64,000 nucleotides of DNA, from NCBI GenBank assembly GCA_950097015.1, contig CATNEN010000001.1, positions 19,162,501 to 19,226,500 on the forward strand, in the 5' to 3' direction. Position 1 is the stretch's first letter, and each line of letters opens with the position of its first letter. Below the pieces are notes generated by a model. It made no database searches. It had not been told where the DNA came from and worked only from the letters and a program-made list of their open reading frames with translations. The stretch is from Macrostomum hystrix (taxonomy: Eukaryota; Platyhelminthes; Macrostomidae). The translations under genes and the position numbers were made by a program. Shown here piece after piece: positions 36,001 to 48,800 of this stretch.

Positions 36001-39000
36001 TAGGCCGCTGTGTGTAGCAGAGTGCTGCCGTTCAAGCACCTGCACGTTTGGATTGCGATTGTGACGTTTGGCGAATTCTGCGACATTCTATGGCATTCTT
36101 GGTGCACTTCTCACCTGCTCTGCAAGCTGACCAGCTCGTGGCGTTTCGTCACGTGATCCTCGATGAGGTCAGCCAGGTGACGCATATCGCCCGAGACAGC
36201 TAAGGGCACGGCAGTGGAATAGTACTGGTAGTGCTGCATCAGGCTGCGGCGGAGCTCGTCGCTTTTGGACGCCTCCAGGGCTGTCACCTTCTGGATATTC
36301 CTGGCGTGAATGTCGCAGCCCCACTCGATGAGCAGCTAAGGATGAGGGAGACACAGGAATACAATAGTCAAGTAAAATATTTCCTGAGCTTCTGCACCGT
36401 TTCAAACTGGTCTAGACTCACCTGGCAAACCTTCCTGTTCCCTGACTCCACAGCGGAGAACAGCGGCGTGCATTTGTGCACATTCCTAGCGTCAATGTCG
36501 GCGAAGTGTTCCAGCAGCAGCAGGGCCACCCTCAGCTGGCCGTAACGACAGGCGTAGTGCAGAGCCGTGTTCTGGCTGCCCGGCTCCCGGTAGTTGATGA
36601 AGTCAGGCACAAAGCTGAAGAAGCTTAGCAGCTTCTGCGTAGCTGGGCTGTTGCCCTCCTTGGCGTGCTTCAGCATGGCGCTCTGCCAGATGTCCAGAGT
36701 GCCGGGAAACACCTGGTAGAGCACCGACTCGCCTACGCCAATCAGGCTGTTCTTGCTCACGCACTCGACGTAGATGTCCCATTGCGGATATTCGGTCGGG
36801 TCCAATAGGATGGAGTCTTTGTTTGGCTGGCGAAGCAGCTGCCGCACTGTCACTAATTATATAAGAACAGGTTGACTTCAATGTCTAACAGGTTGACTTC
36901 AATGTCTAACAGGTTGACTTCAATGTCTGTCTAACAGGTTGACTTCAATGTCTAACAGGTTGACTTCAATGTCTAACAGGTTGACTTCAATGTCTAACAG
37001 GTTGACTTCAATGTCTAACAGGTTGACTTCAATGTCTAACAGGTTGACTTCAATGTCTGTCTAACAGGTTGACTTCAATGTCTAACAGGTTGACTTCAAT
37101 GTCTGTCTAACAGGTTGACTTCAATGTCTAACAGGTTGACTTCAATGTCTAACAGGTTGACTTCAATGTCTAACAGGTTGACTTCAATGTCTAACAGGTT
37201 GACTTCAATGTCTAACAGGTTGACTTCAATGTCTGTCTAACAGGTTGACTTCAATGTCTAACAGGTTGACTTCAATGTCTAACAGGTTGACTTCAATGTC
37301 TAACAGGTTTACTTCAATTTCTAACAGGTTTACTTCAATGTCTAACAGGTTTACTTCAATTTCTAACAGGTTTACTTCAATGTCTTCAATGTGCAACATG
37401 TATATTTTAGTAAGTCAGATATTTATTTGAAATTATATGAGAGGATTTAATGTACTTTTGGGCTAAAATTGGTGCAAAACTTAAAGTGTTTTTCTACTCA
37501 GTTTACAAACTATTTCTGTCCTCAAGCTAAGCAGGCAAACTCACCTTCACTCCTTCTCGTGAAGTCGTCGTGAAATTCGCCAGTCTTTTTTGAGTGCAGC
37601 ACAATCCGCCTCTGCTCCACAATGAGCTCGGGGTCAAGCAGCTTACAAAAGGCGGCGCCATTCGAAAGACTCTAAGGGGAAGTGTAAAAAACCTCCGTCA
37701 TTTAGCTTCGAGCCTAATTTGACAGCGGAGCCGTAAAAGCGTCGGACTCTCGCGCAAGAAGGTACCGGGTTCGAATCCACCGTGTTTAGTCACTACTTTG
37801 GAGGACTGAAAATTACATGCGAGCTTAACATATTCTCACCAGGTTGATCATGAGTGACAGGCACATCTGGTTGAGGGTCATGTCTCGCGGAGCCTGCACG
37901 ATTTCGAAGCGATCTGTCAGTTTGTCTCGTATTTTGTCCTGCATCTGAATTGACGGGTTACGGGTTAGGACAAGCAAGCTTGAAAATTTGTCTCATTTCT
38001 TGTATAAGCAAAACAAATAACTGAAATTGAAGGAAATGTGCACTTCATATGAGAGCGGACCGACTTGACTGGGATAGTTGAGACAGGGGAGAGATGAGAC
38101 AGGGGAGAGATGAGACACGGGAGAGATGAGACACGGGAGAGATGAGACACGGGAGAGATGATACAGGGGAGAGATGAGACACGGGAGAGATGAGACACGG
38201 GAGAGATGAGGCACGGGAGAGATGAGACACGGGAGAGATGAGACACGGGAGAGATGAGACACGGGAGAGATGAGACACGGGAGAGATGAGACACGGGAGA
38301 GATGAGACACGGGAGAGATGAGACACGGGAGAGATGAGACACTGGAGAGATGAGATGCGGGAGAGATGAGACACGGGAGAGATGAGACGCGGGAGAGATG
38401 AGACACGGGAGAGATGAGATGCGGGAGAGATGAGACAGGGGAGAGATGAGACACGGGAGAGATGAGACAGTGAAGAGATGAGACACGGGAGAGATGAGAC
38501 ACGGGAGAGATGATACAGGGGAGAGATGAGACAGGGGAGAGATGAGACACGGGAGAGATGAGACACGGGAGAGATGAGACACGGGAGAGATAAGTCACGG
38601 GAGAGGTGATACACGGGAGAGATGAGACTCTGGAGAGATAAGTCACGGGAGAGATGAGACACGGGAGAGATAAGTCACGGGAGAGATGAGACACGGGAGA
38701 GATGAGACACGGGAGAGATGAGACACGGGAGAGATGAGACAGGGGAGAGATGAGACACGGGAGAGATGAGACACTGGAGAGATGAGACACGGGAGAGATG
38801 AGACTCGGGAGAGATGAGACGCGGGAGAGAGTTCTTGGAAGCGCCCAGAAGGATCTAGGAGCTTGAGGGTTTCAGCAGGCCCTGGGCTCGGGTTTGCAGG
38901 TCCCTGGTCCAGCCCAAGAGGTTGCTGAAGTTAAATAGTTTAGCATACATACCTACTTACCAGGCAACTTAGTAGCAAGTATAGAACATGAAAAGAGCCT

Positions 39001-42000
39001 TTATTCACCTCCTTCAGTGTGTCCTGCGCAAAGCTGATGTTATGTCGGCACTCGGTCACATCAAACCGAGCTTCGATTTCCGCTCTCTCTGGAAAAGTTG
39101 GATGATCAGATTTTGCTCATATTGAGAATCCAAATCTCATTGATATGAAATTTATATTTTTACCAGCCTGGAAGGACTCTATCAGTTTCTCGAGTTTTGC
39201 CTTTTCAACGGAATCGCCGAGTCCCTGCTCGCACAGGAATTCAATGTCGGTGTGGGCGTCTCTTGTCAGCGCCTTCAGCTGCTCCTGAATTTTTTGTTTT
39301 TGCAAGTCAAGCTTAACATTTTCTTTGTAAGTAGAATATTTTTTTACTGTTTTTGTTTTATCCGAAAATTATTTTATACTACTTTATTTTATTCCTACTA
39401 ACAGTAGAAAAAAAGGAACATCAACTCACCAATCGTGCAATAACCATTTGCTGTTGCCGGAATTTGTAGGCTGCCATTAAGAAGCAGCAAAAGTAGGCGG
39501 CGATGGCCCGATTGTCGCCCTATAGGATTTTGCAATTTACAAAGTTTAGGAATTATGTTTATAAATTAGAGGTAAAGTTTTCCTTACCTCCACAAGATTT
39601 TTAGCCTTAAAACAGCCTTCAAAGCGAAAGATCTTTTCCATTGTGTCAAGCACCAGATCGAGCGACCATCTAAGAAAAGATTGATCAAACTACATTTTTA
39701 TATTTGACAATGTATCAGTCATCAAATTTCAATTTAAAAACCGTTTTTTACTTGCCTATCGTTAAGCAGTACTTCCGAGTTGAATTGGTTAGGGAACAGG
39801 GCGTTGCCCAGCGCGCAGATAACACGAGTGTCAGCCAAGTCACCAAGTTTCTAATATTTTTAACGCAAGATTAATCATGAATTAATGAATTAATAACTGG
39901 TGAATTAATAAGCTCCATTTCCTATTTCACGTCAGTTTTTAGTCTTGATACTTAGTCTTCATGACAAAGAATGAACAGATTTGCAGTAAGTATTAAAACG
40001 GCCCTTTTTAGTACTACAATAGAATAGTACAAACTTACTTTTCTTAACAAATTTTTAACAAAATAACTAATTAACTAATTAAGTTAATAAAGTGGAAAAG
40101 TGAAGTCTGCAGACAGTTAGGAAGCAAAACATTCGTACTCATTTTGCTGTTTTTTTATCGTCGAATGCCTAGTGTCCGCCAAAGTCACCAAATTTCAAAT
40201 ATTTACGCAACATTATGATGATGTTAACTGATAAACAGATAAATTGAAAAAACTTTATTTTCGCGCTTCATGTCAGTTTTTAGTCTTGATACTTTGTCTT
40301 TGGGAAAAAGAATGTACAGATTTGCAATAAGTATTAAAACGGCCCTTTTTAGTACAACAATAGAATAGTAAAATTTATCTTAACAACTTTTTAACGTATA
40401 AACTAATTAAATAAAAAATTAATACATTGGAAAACTGAAGTCTGCAGACAGTTAGGAAGCAAAGTATTCTTACTCCTTTGGCAGTTTTTAAACGCCTAAT
40501 CTGTCTTGTGTCTTTTTTTATTTTTTTTGCTTTTGCTTTGTTTTCTGCTATACTGATTTGAATGTGCTTTAACAACTTACCCATAGTCGCAGGGCCCTTC
40601 CCTCGGGAGTCATCTGTTAATAAAGTAAATATATATATTATATATTTTTAGACTACTTTTGACTGGTACTACTGATGCAAGTAGCTTACCCGCAAATGAC
40701 CTTTCACTATCTGAAACATGCAGTCAAGCGCTTTAGGAATCTTGGCTCCAGGTGCAGCCCTGGGCTTGTACTTTTTCATTAGCTCGGAGCCTGGGAAGGG
40801 CTCGTAACCTGCTGGCTGATCAGAGTACTGAAATGCAATAGTACAATGTGTAACTGCATGCATTAACTGCATGCGCATTTGCAACAGATTGACGACTTAT
40901 TCATTCACCAGCTCACCCCAGCATTCTCCAGCTCACCCCAGCATTCTCCAGCTCACCCCAGCATTCTCCAGCTCACCCCAGCATTCTCCAGCTCACCCCA
41001 GCATTCTCCAGCTCACCCCAGCATTCTCCAGCTCACCCCAGCATTCTCCAGCTCACCCCAGCATTCTCCAGCTCACCCCAGCATTCTCCAGCTCACCCCA
41101 GCATTCTCCAGCTCACCCCAGCATTCTCCAGCTCACCCCAGCATTCTCCAGCTCACCCCAGCATTCTCCAGCTCACCCCAGCATTCTCCAGCTCACCCCA
41201 GCATTCTCCAGCTCACCCCAGCATTCTCCAGCTTCCCCCAGCATTCTCCAGCTCACCCCAGCATTCTCCAGCTCACCCCAGCATTCTCCAGCTCACCCCA
41301 GCATTCTCCAGCTCACCCCAGCATTCTCCAACTTACCCCAGCATTCTCCAGCTCACCCCAGCATTCTCCAGCCCCAGCATTCTCCAGCTCACCCCAGCAT
41401 TCTCCAGCTCACCCCAGCATCCCCGCCAGCGTCCTGCACCGCTTGCGACTTCATTGACGATGCACCAAAGCCGCCAAGAACATTTTTGGTGACTTTGAAT
41501 TTCTTCTTCTGCTTGGTGACGTCGATCGGATCCGGGATCCACTGCAAAATTAACTAGTTGGTTGGCTGACGGACTGTCAGTGGGCTATGCTAGATGTGCT
41601 TGTGTTGCGGGCAATCTTAAGGCCAGACCACTTACAGTGAAGACGCACTGAGTCAGTACTGCAGCATCCGAGTGCTGCAGGAACTCCATTCGCTCCCACA
41701 GGAACCAGATGTCGTGGCTGACAAGCTCCCACAGCAGGTCAAAGACTTCCTCGGAGTTCCTGGCCGCGAACAACTTGAAGTCCATCTGGTAGCTGTCTGG
41801 CAGGATGCGCCATCGTTTGAGCTCCTTGAGCACCCATTCGGACCGAGTGACCTTCTGCTGCTGGGTCAAGTGGTCGAAGGTGTCGCCGAGGTTTCTGAAC
41901 TCTGTTCCAGTGAGTGACTCGGTGAGGTTTCTCAGGTACATGCCGGACATGAGGTCCATGAGCACATTGCTCAGCATGAGATTGCTGCGCTGAAGCCTGA

Positions 42001-42118
42001 GATTTACCCAGGCGGTGAAGCCGCAAATTCTGGAGCTCAGGGACATAGCTTGGACGCTTGGAAGCTCGCTGAATGCTGGAATTTGTTTGAAACCAGTGCC
42101 AATCAAAAATGCCGGCAT
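33100..42118 (-). CDS. Calponin-homology/ankyrin-repeat cytoskeletal linker, 17 exons, 1,110 aa
   Basis: Exons: 42118-41636, 41541-41413, 40827-40690, 40613-40581, 39850-39756, 39669-39588, 39519-39430, 39284-39164, 39088-39009, 37944-37840, 37671-37545, 36852-36422, 36335-36115, 36039-35727, 34586-34282, 33745-33578, 33511-33100. All phases agree (3,333 nt). Residues 25-160 resemble a CH domain (CGFTAWVNLRL, then a VLMDLMSG segment). Residues about 262-350 form a second CH-like module (LADTRVICALGNALFP ... EGDNRAIAAY). A charged helical, coiled-coil-like part follows (351-450). About 590-1030 holds ankyrin repeats (NTALHYACRYGQLRVALLLL, TLLHTAAYFDHLLLLRRLL, TALHLAAGLAEG). CH domains bind actin and ankyrin repeats bind membrane or junction partners, so I infer a cortical linker. 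The start follows ctaacgtacag, a possible cis or trans splice acceptor. The exact orthologue is not recognised. Intron 5 is a GC-AG intron. Confidence 0.85.
33838..34168 (-). mobile_element. tRNA-derived SINE, near full length (intron 15)
   Basis: The tRNA-like head on the minus strand (GTAGAGCGGTTAACGCGTTTG ... AAGTTCGATTTCGCG) begins near 34160. The body includes gcagccgcggagagaaggctt, and the 3' end contains agtgtcaccaaatgatgagc. It belongs to the family also seen at 43615, 45716, 51517, 59077 and 59452. Confidence 0.8.
34640..34830. repeat. 23-bp minisatellite (ctccactcatgtcttgtccc), intron 14
   Basis: About eight units of ctccactcatgtcttgtcccaga-type sequence, in the intron between the exons at 35727 and 34586. 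Confidence 0.9.
35270..35724. repeat. 22-bp minisatellite abutting a splice donor, about 20 copies
   Basis: The unit is gactcaactgaggtctcagc plus ct. On the minus strand the exon ending at 35727 (AAG) is followed by GTCAGTTGAGTCAGG, and this donor-proximal sequence (CAGTTGAGTCAGG) is itself the repeated sequence. The array starts within a few bases of the splice site. Confidence 0.95.
36868..37395. repeat. 21-bp minisatellite, intron 11, about 25 copies
   Basis: The unit is caggttgacttcaatgtcta plus a, with occasional 4-bp insertions (gtct) and a divergent right end (ttt variants). It ends about 12 bp from the acceptor of the exon starting at 36852. Confidence 0.95.
37728..37795 (+). repeat. 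tRNA-like fragment (SINE head or pseudo-tRNA), intron 10
   Basis: Contains an A-box-like agcggagccgtaaaagcg and a perfect B box GGGTTCGAATCC separated by tRNA-like spacing. No full cloverleaf was apparent by eye. Confidence 0.4.
38070..38830. repeat. 16-bp minisatellite (gagatgagacacggga), intron 9, about 47 copies
   Basis: A purine-rich 16-bp unit. The minus strand is a pure pyrimidine-rich tract, and three overlapping Ser/Leu/Pro ORFs of 205-265 codons across it are artefacts of a stop-free repeat. Confidence 0.97.
40905..41412. repeat. 20-bp minisatellite built from a splice donor, about 25 copies, intron 2
   Basis: On the minus strand the unit is TGGAGAATGCTGGGGTGAGC. Exon 2 ends GATGCTGGG followed by GTGAGCTGG, so each unit copies the exon end plus the 5' splice site. 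The array begins exactly at the real donor (41413/41412). Confidence 0.95.
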
Positions 42119-42574
42119 TCTTCGATCTTTTAAAACTTCCTGTACGTTAGTGACCTCTTCTTCTCTCCCCTTTCTTTAAATGAATGTAACGCAAATTCTA
42201 CTCTACTTTTAGTAGAGAGATTGTAACTTTCTTTGAAAATTTATATCGTATTTTAAAACAAATTTGAATGTGTGATTACAAACATATTAAATGGAATTTT
42301 TTTAAATGTGGGGCTAGGAATACTGCAAACCGATTGTTTTAAAAAAAGTATAGCAAATTGTGATCCTAAAAATACACGAGGGTCAAGAGATAATAATACA
42401 GGAGATGTGATTTGAGTAAATTGTCGATGACCATAAAAACTATTTCTAGACAAAAGTGTGATCTGAAGAGTGAATAAAACTGCAAAATCTTGATTTTTTT
42501 TATAACAAGCATTATTGCCTGGCTGCAAAAGTGTCTCAATTCTGGAATAACCAGACAGATGCAGAAAAGTAATG

Positions 42575-42815
42575 TCACTCCTTCAGCTCTCATCCCATTC
42601 CATCCAATCTCATCCCATCCCATCTCATCCCATCCCATCTCATACAATCCCATCCCATATCATCCCATCCCATCTCATCCCATCCTATATCATCCAATCC
42701 CATATCATCCCATCCCATATAATCCCATCCCATCCCATCTCATCCCATATCATCCCATCAAATCTCATCCCATCCCATCTCATCCCATCTCATCCCATCT
42801 CAGCCCATCTCAGCC
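42575..42815. repeat. 10-bp (catcccatct) minisatellite in the 3' flank of the vinculin-like gene
   Basis: catcccatct/catcccatat units begin about 20 nt after the stop at 42835 on the minus strand. Confidence 0.95.
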
Positions 42816-42834
42816 AGTTTCTTGTGTTTCCACT

Positions 42835-45800
42835 TCACGCCGAGTCCACCGCCCGTCCCAGCCTCAGCAGGTCCACCAGGCTTGGCGGTGACTCCGCGGC
42901 ACTGTCAACCGCTCCGACGCCCTTCGTCGACACCGCCGCGGTAGCCGACGCCGCCACCCGCCGCAACCCCAGCTCGGTGAGGTCCTGCTGAGCTGCAAGC
43001 TCCGCCTGGTGGGCCTGCAGCCGCGCCAGCCAGGATGTCGCCAACAGGGCGGCCTGCCGAGTCTCCGAGTCAGCCGATTCGTCGGGTGGCTGAATGCCGG
43101 CGACGCTGCAGGCCTCAACGCAGCGAAGCAGCTGAGCGGCGGCAGACATGAGCGCTTCAACTACTGACAGTAGCTGGCGCTGCTTGCGACGCAGATCCCG
43201 CATCTGGTCCAAAGTTTTAGTGAGCACTGATAGCTGCACGGAGGGTAGCACCAGCGACTTCGAGGCTCGGTGCAGCTCCTCAGAAGCCCTGCGGGTACGC
43301 GATCGATGATTATACCAATATTGATATATAATCAATATTGTTGAAACGTTGAGGCGCTACGCGCCTCGACGTTTTACCTCGTTTCAGCCCTCTGCAGCCT
43401 ATCCATATTAGTGTTGTAGTTAGCGGGCGTGAAACGCGTTTCACGTCCCGCCCACTGTGCGTATCTATGGAATTCGACCATAGACAACAGCAGAGGGCGG
43501 GCTGCCGTTAATTTCAACCTCGTTTCAACACGAGTAGGCTAACTACTATGCGGGAATTTGGAGGGCGTTGTTCTGTTGATCTGCAATGTCCTAGACGGTA
43601 GTAGAAAAAGAATTGCAGGAAGGCTGCGGGCAATTGCACAACATTTAATGACACTAGATCCATAGCAAGTGAGGAGATAATTCTGCCCATTTCACTGACT
43701 CCTGAGCACACACGCATACAGATACCGTAAGCTCACATAGGTGTGTATATCTGGCCTGACAGTGTACACTTTCACTGTGCCTCGGAGGTTGGCCCTCAAG
43801 GGGCTTGTCGCGTAAATTGCACGACAAGCCCCCAAGCCTTCTCTCCGCGGCTGCGCCTTAAGGAGACGCGTCAACCGCTCTGTCAGCCACCCCCAGCGTT
43901 CTGTCATTAAAAAAATCACGTCAAAAAGCAAGTATCTGTGCCATAGACAAAAGCCCTGGCAGTAAAATGACCTGGATTTTCCTGTTAAACAAAACGAAAC
44001 AGGCGGCTACTTACTCTTTGTTCAGGCACATTCGAGCCACGATATCGGCGAAGCGCGCGATCCGAATGACGTCATCACCAATGAGCTCGGATTCGCGGAA
44101 GAGCGCTCTGGCGGTTGCATCGTTGGAGCTCTGCAAAGAAGAAAACGTTGGAACAGGTAAATCATTGTGTCTCAGCGCTAAACTTGTTGTGTTGCAGTGG
44201 GGGGTATGAGTGGCAGAGCGATTAGCACTTTCGCCTTTCGCACCTAGGTCGGACAGCTCAATCAAGCGGCGAGGACACATTCTTTTGTGTGTAATTCTCG
44301 CTCTTAAGAGCTAACACTGCTTGACGTGACGGTGTCCCAGCGTACGGCATCTGCTTGCTTGCGTAGGGAAGTCAACGGAATGGGCAGAATTGCATCTCGC
44401 AGGCTGCAGGTCAGCCAAGTGATTATGCCAGTGCCCTCAGCCCACCTGTAGATGTTATTATAATTAATTCTGGCTCAGCTCAGCTCACCTTCTCGTGCAG
44501 CCCGCCGAGCATGTTCGCCAGCCGTAGCCCGATGTCGCATACCAGCCGGACGGCCCAGTTCTCCTGATCCGCCCACTTATTCACCTCCTTCTCCAGCACC
44601 CTGGCCGCCATGTTGAAGCTCTTGACGGCTGCGGGGTCGCCTACCAAGGCATCCGGTAGCTTCAACAATTGGCGCCTCTCCTGATCGGTGGCCAAACTGT
44701 GTGCGAGGTTTCGAGTTCGAATTCGCTGTTCAATTTGCCGCCGAACGTCTCTGTAAGGAGCGGAGGCTGCCGCCGGACCATCGGATGTCTCAGCGGCCGG
44801 ATGGAACTCGTCCTGCAGCTGCAGCAGCAGACGGCGGAAGGCGGCTTCGTCTGAGGCCCGGTTGTCATAGTTCAGGTAGGAGTCCAGCCACTCTTGGAAA
44901 TCTGGGGGGATTTGACGTTTCTAAGCGTCAAAAAACCTTTAAAAACCTTTGCGAGACTTGATAAAATTTTAATTGATTACACCTGCCCCGATTAGGTCAG
45001 ATGTGCAGCCGACAGCACAGCCACAGCTATTGCGCAGCGCATCTGAAGACTGCGTACGGCTGTTCAGTCCATGGACTGGGGGAGACGCCACACACACACC
45101 ATTAATTACCCCAAGCTAATGCTGGTACCCTTTTAACAGCTGGGTGAACTAAAGCAATGCAGAGTTAAGTGTCTTGCTAAAGGACACAAATTGTTCCACT
45201 AGGCTACAACCTCTTACCTACGCTACGTATCTGTAAGAGGACCAGACTTGATGAAGAGTCTGTACTCACCGTTCCTGTACTTCCGACCCGCCTTGGTCGC
45301 ATCCAGCAGTCTGCACAGTCCGGCTGAGCACAGGCAACTCCGCAGCATCAGAGATCTCACTTCGCCGGCGTCAACATCCGGGCTGGGGTCTCGCGCGAGT
45401 TTGCTCAGCGCAACTCTGAAGGCCTCGATCTCCGGGCTAAGCGACTGCAGAGCCTGCAGGCTGCAGTCCAAAGCGGTCTGGTCGCTGGCGAGAGACTCCG
45501 TCAGGAAGTCGGACAGATCTGGGCCAAACGAGCCGAACAGTTTCTGCAGCGGAGCGGTGTCCCGGGAGACGCATGCGGCGCCAAGCGCGGCTGACAGCCA
45601 GCGCGAGCAAGGACTTAGCAGCAGCTCGAATCGGTGACAAGAGTGCAGCACCTGCGGGCCAGGAAGTGTGTCAGATGCACAAAAAACACTTGAAGTCTTA
45701 GGCGTAACAATGGGAGTCAATGGCGGAGCGGTTAACGCGTTTGCCTCGCACGCCAAGTTCCTTGAGTTCGATTCCGCGGCGAGGCCACATTCATTTCGGG

Positions 45801-48800
45801 CGCAGCCGCGGAGAGAAGGCTTGGTGGCTTGTCGTGCAATTTACACCCTCGAGGGCCAACCTCCAAGGCACAGTGAGAGTGTACACTGCGTGACGATGAG
45901 AAAGTCAGGGCAGATGTACACACCTGTGTGAGCGTGCCTGCGAACGGTATCTATGTGCGTGAGTGCTCAGGAGTCAGCGAGTCTATATATTATTATTGCT
46001 ATAGGCCTGAACACTCCAGACACCGGCCGCGCGCCCTACCCGTATCAGATGCACGCAGGCCAGCGCACAGAAACGCAGCCTCGCGGCCAGTCGAGTCGCC
46101 TCAGTGTCAGCCGCCTCCGTCGCGGCACGTCCGGCGTCTCGCAGTCGCCGGCCAGAGTCTTCGGCCCTCAGAGCAGCCACCGTGCAGCGCAGGTCGGCCA
46201 CAGCGCGAGTGTCACCCAGTCGATCCTCGGCTAGAGACATCGCGGCACTCAGACCGGCGGTGTCATACTCTGCCGTCTGACACAGGGCCCACTGCCAACT
46301 TCGATACTCGTCGTCGTGTCCTGAAGAGGAGCTCGAACTCGCGACCACACTCCGCGCTAACTGCAGAGCAGGCTGCGGCGGCAATAATCGGGCCAGGAAA
46401 CGCGCAATTCCTGCCGAAAGACACCAGGCTGCCACGGCGAAGTTCAGCGAGTGCGCGCCTCGGTCTGCGGACAGAATTAAATCACTCAAACTCTTGATTG
46501 ATCAATCTCACCTTGCTTGGAGCAAAGAAGTATCGGAGTAACGAAGAAATTGAGTAAATAAGTAACTGAATAAGTTAGTAACGGAGTAATGAAGAAACGG
46601 AGTAACGAGGTAACGGAGTAAAAAATTAACGAAGTAGTGGAGTAACGAAGTAACGAAGTAACGGAGTAAAGAAGTAACGGAATAAAGAAGTAACGGAGTA
46701 ACGAACTAACGGAGTAACGGAGTAACGGAGTAACAGAGTAACGGAGCAACGGAGTAACAGAGTAACGAAGTAACGAAGTTACGGAGTACCAAAGTAACGA
46801 GTAGCAAAGTAACGAAGCAACGGAGTAACGGAGTAACAAAGTAACGAAGCAACAAAGTAACGAAGTAACGGAGTAACGGAGTAACGAAGTAACGAAGTAA
46901 CAGAGTAATTAAACAACTTTTAGGTTCCTTATGTTCTCCTGACTGCTCAAGCTCACCATGCTCCGAGCACTCTTCCGGCCGAACTCGGAGCCGCTGCATT
47001 GAGCTGAGCGCGGAGTCCAGGCTCTGCTGCAAGCCCCGGATCATCAGCAGCAGCTGGGCCTGGCCCGGCTGTGCCATCTGGCTGCATGCCTTCAGCTCAT
47101 TGGCTCCCGAGAGCAGCTGCTGCGCTGCGTGAATCAGCGACTGGAGAATAGGAAGAGGGTCAATCCCCTGTTTGATAAGAGAATCCCCTGTTTGATAAGG
47201 AAATCTCTGTGACATAAAGTAAATACCTGTCGAATAAATGAAAATCCCGGTTAGATAAAGGAAATTCCTGTTTGAAAAAGTAAATCCCAGCTGAAGTTAA
47301 GAAAATCCCAGCTGGAGTAAAGGAAATCCCAGTCGGAGTAAAGGAAATCCCAGTTGAAGTAAAGGAAATCCCAACTGGAGTTAATTAAATCCCAGCTGGA
47401 GTGAAGGAAATCCCAGTTGGAGTGAAGGAAATCCCAGTTGGAGTAAAGGAAATCCTAGTTGGAGTAAAGGAAATCCCAGCTGGAGTAAAGGAAATCCCAG
47501 TTGGAGTAAAGGAAATCCCAGCTGGAGTAAAGGAAATCCCAGCTGGAGTAAAGGAAATCCCAGCTGGAGTAAAGGAAATCCCAGTCGGAGTAAAGGAAAT
47601 CCCAGTCGGAGTAAAGGAAATCCCAGTCGGAGTAAAGGAAATCCCAGTCGGAGTAAAGAAAATCCCAGCTGGAGTGAAGGAAATCCCAGCTGGAGTGAAG
47701 GAAATCCCAGTTGGAGTGAAGGAAATCCCAGTTGGAGTAAAGGAAATCCCATCTGGAGTAAAGGAAATCCCAGCTGGAGTAAAGGAAATCCCAGCTGGAG
47801 TAAAGGAAATCCCTCTTATTTTAGGTACACTATGTTACGCTCGAAGATGACACTGTTAGATAAGGCAATTCACTTTTAGAACCGGAAATCCCATGCTACA
47901 GAAGGGAATTCTTTGAATTCTCAGAGTCCAAGGTGAGGCAAGAATTCCTCACCATGAAATTTGAGAAGCGCTCACCTCGTCGGTCTCTCCGTCAGTCCAG
48001 AAGTCCCGCGCCAGCCGCAGCCAGGGTCCGCAGACGGAGCTTAACATCTCCAGAGCGGCCTCCGCTCGTAGACTCCAGCGAGCGGCCGACCTTTCCAGCT
48101 CCTCCAGTCTCCGATGCTGCTGCTGCGAGTCCTCTCCGGTTCCAGCTGTTGATATGGCAACCAGTCGCGCCGCGTCTCCGTTCATAGCGTCAGTGGTGGC
48201 CTGCAGCTGCTCCAGGCGTCTAGAAAGATCGTCTTCAATAACGGAGCTCGAAGTTCGGCTGCCGCGCCCGCCTGCGCTGGCTGCGAGCTGACGAGAAGCT
48301 CCGGCGTAGAATGACGTCAGCTGAGAGACGTCGTTGGTTGCCATGGCAATATCGGCGCTAGCAGATTGCGGTGATGACCGCGTTGCTGTCACTATGGCAA
48401 CCAGGCGCTCTGCAAGTGGATGAAGCCTCCCAGCTTCCAGCGCCGCCGCCGCCTCTTCGTCTTCGGCTGCCTCCCGAAGCCCCAGAAGTCGCTGGTAGGG
48501 CGCTTCTGAGCGATCAAATCTGAAAAAGTAACGGAGTAACGAAGTAACTGAGTAACGAAGTAACTGAGTAACGAAGTAACTGAGTAACGAAGTAACTGAG
48601 TAACGAAGTAACTGAGTAACGAAGTAACTGAGTAACGAAGTAACTGAGTAACGAAGTAACTGAGTAACGAAGTAACTGAGTAACGAAGTAACTGAGTAAC
48701 GAAGTAACTGAGTAACGAAGTAACTGAGTAACGAAGTAACTGAGTAACGAAGTAACTGAGTAACGAAGTAACTGAGTAACGAAGTAACTGAGTAACGAAG

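Noticed and set aside
37965-38790. Three overlapping minus ORFs of 205-265 codons repeating SHLSRVSSLPCLISP
   Set aside because: A 16-bp intronic repeat without stops, lying inside an intron defined by in-phase exons on both sides.
42835-43335. Treating the vinculin-like and CH-ankyrin exons as one gene
   Set aside because: The exon ending at 42835 terminates in an in-frame stop with no good donor, and the next exons start from an ATG with a new CH-like N-terminus.
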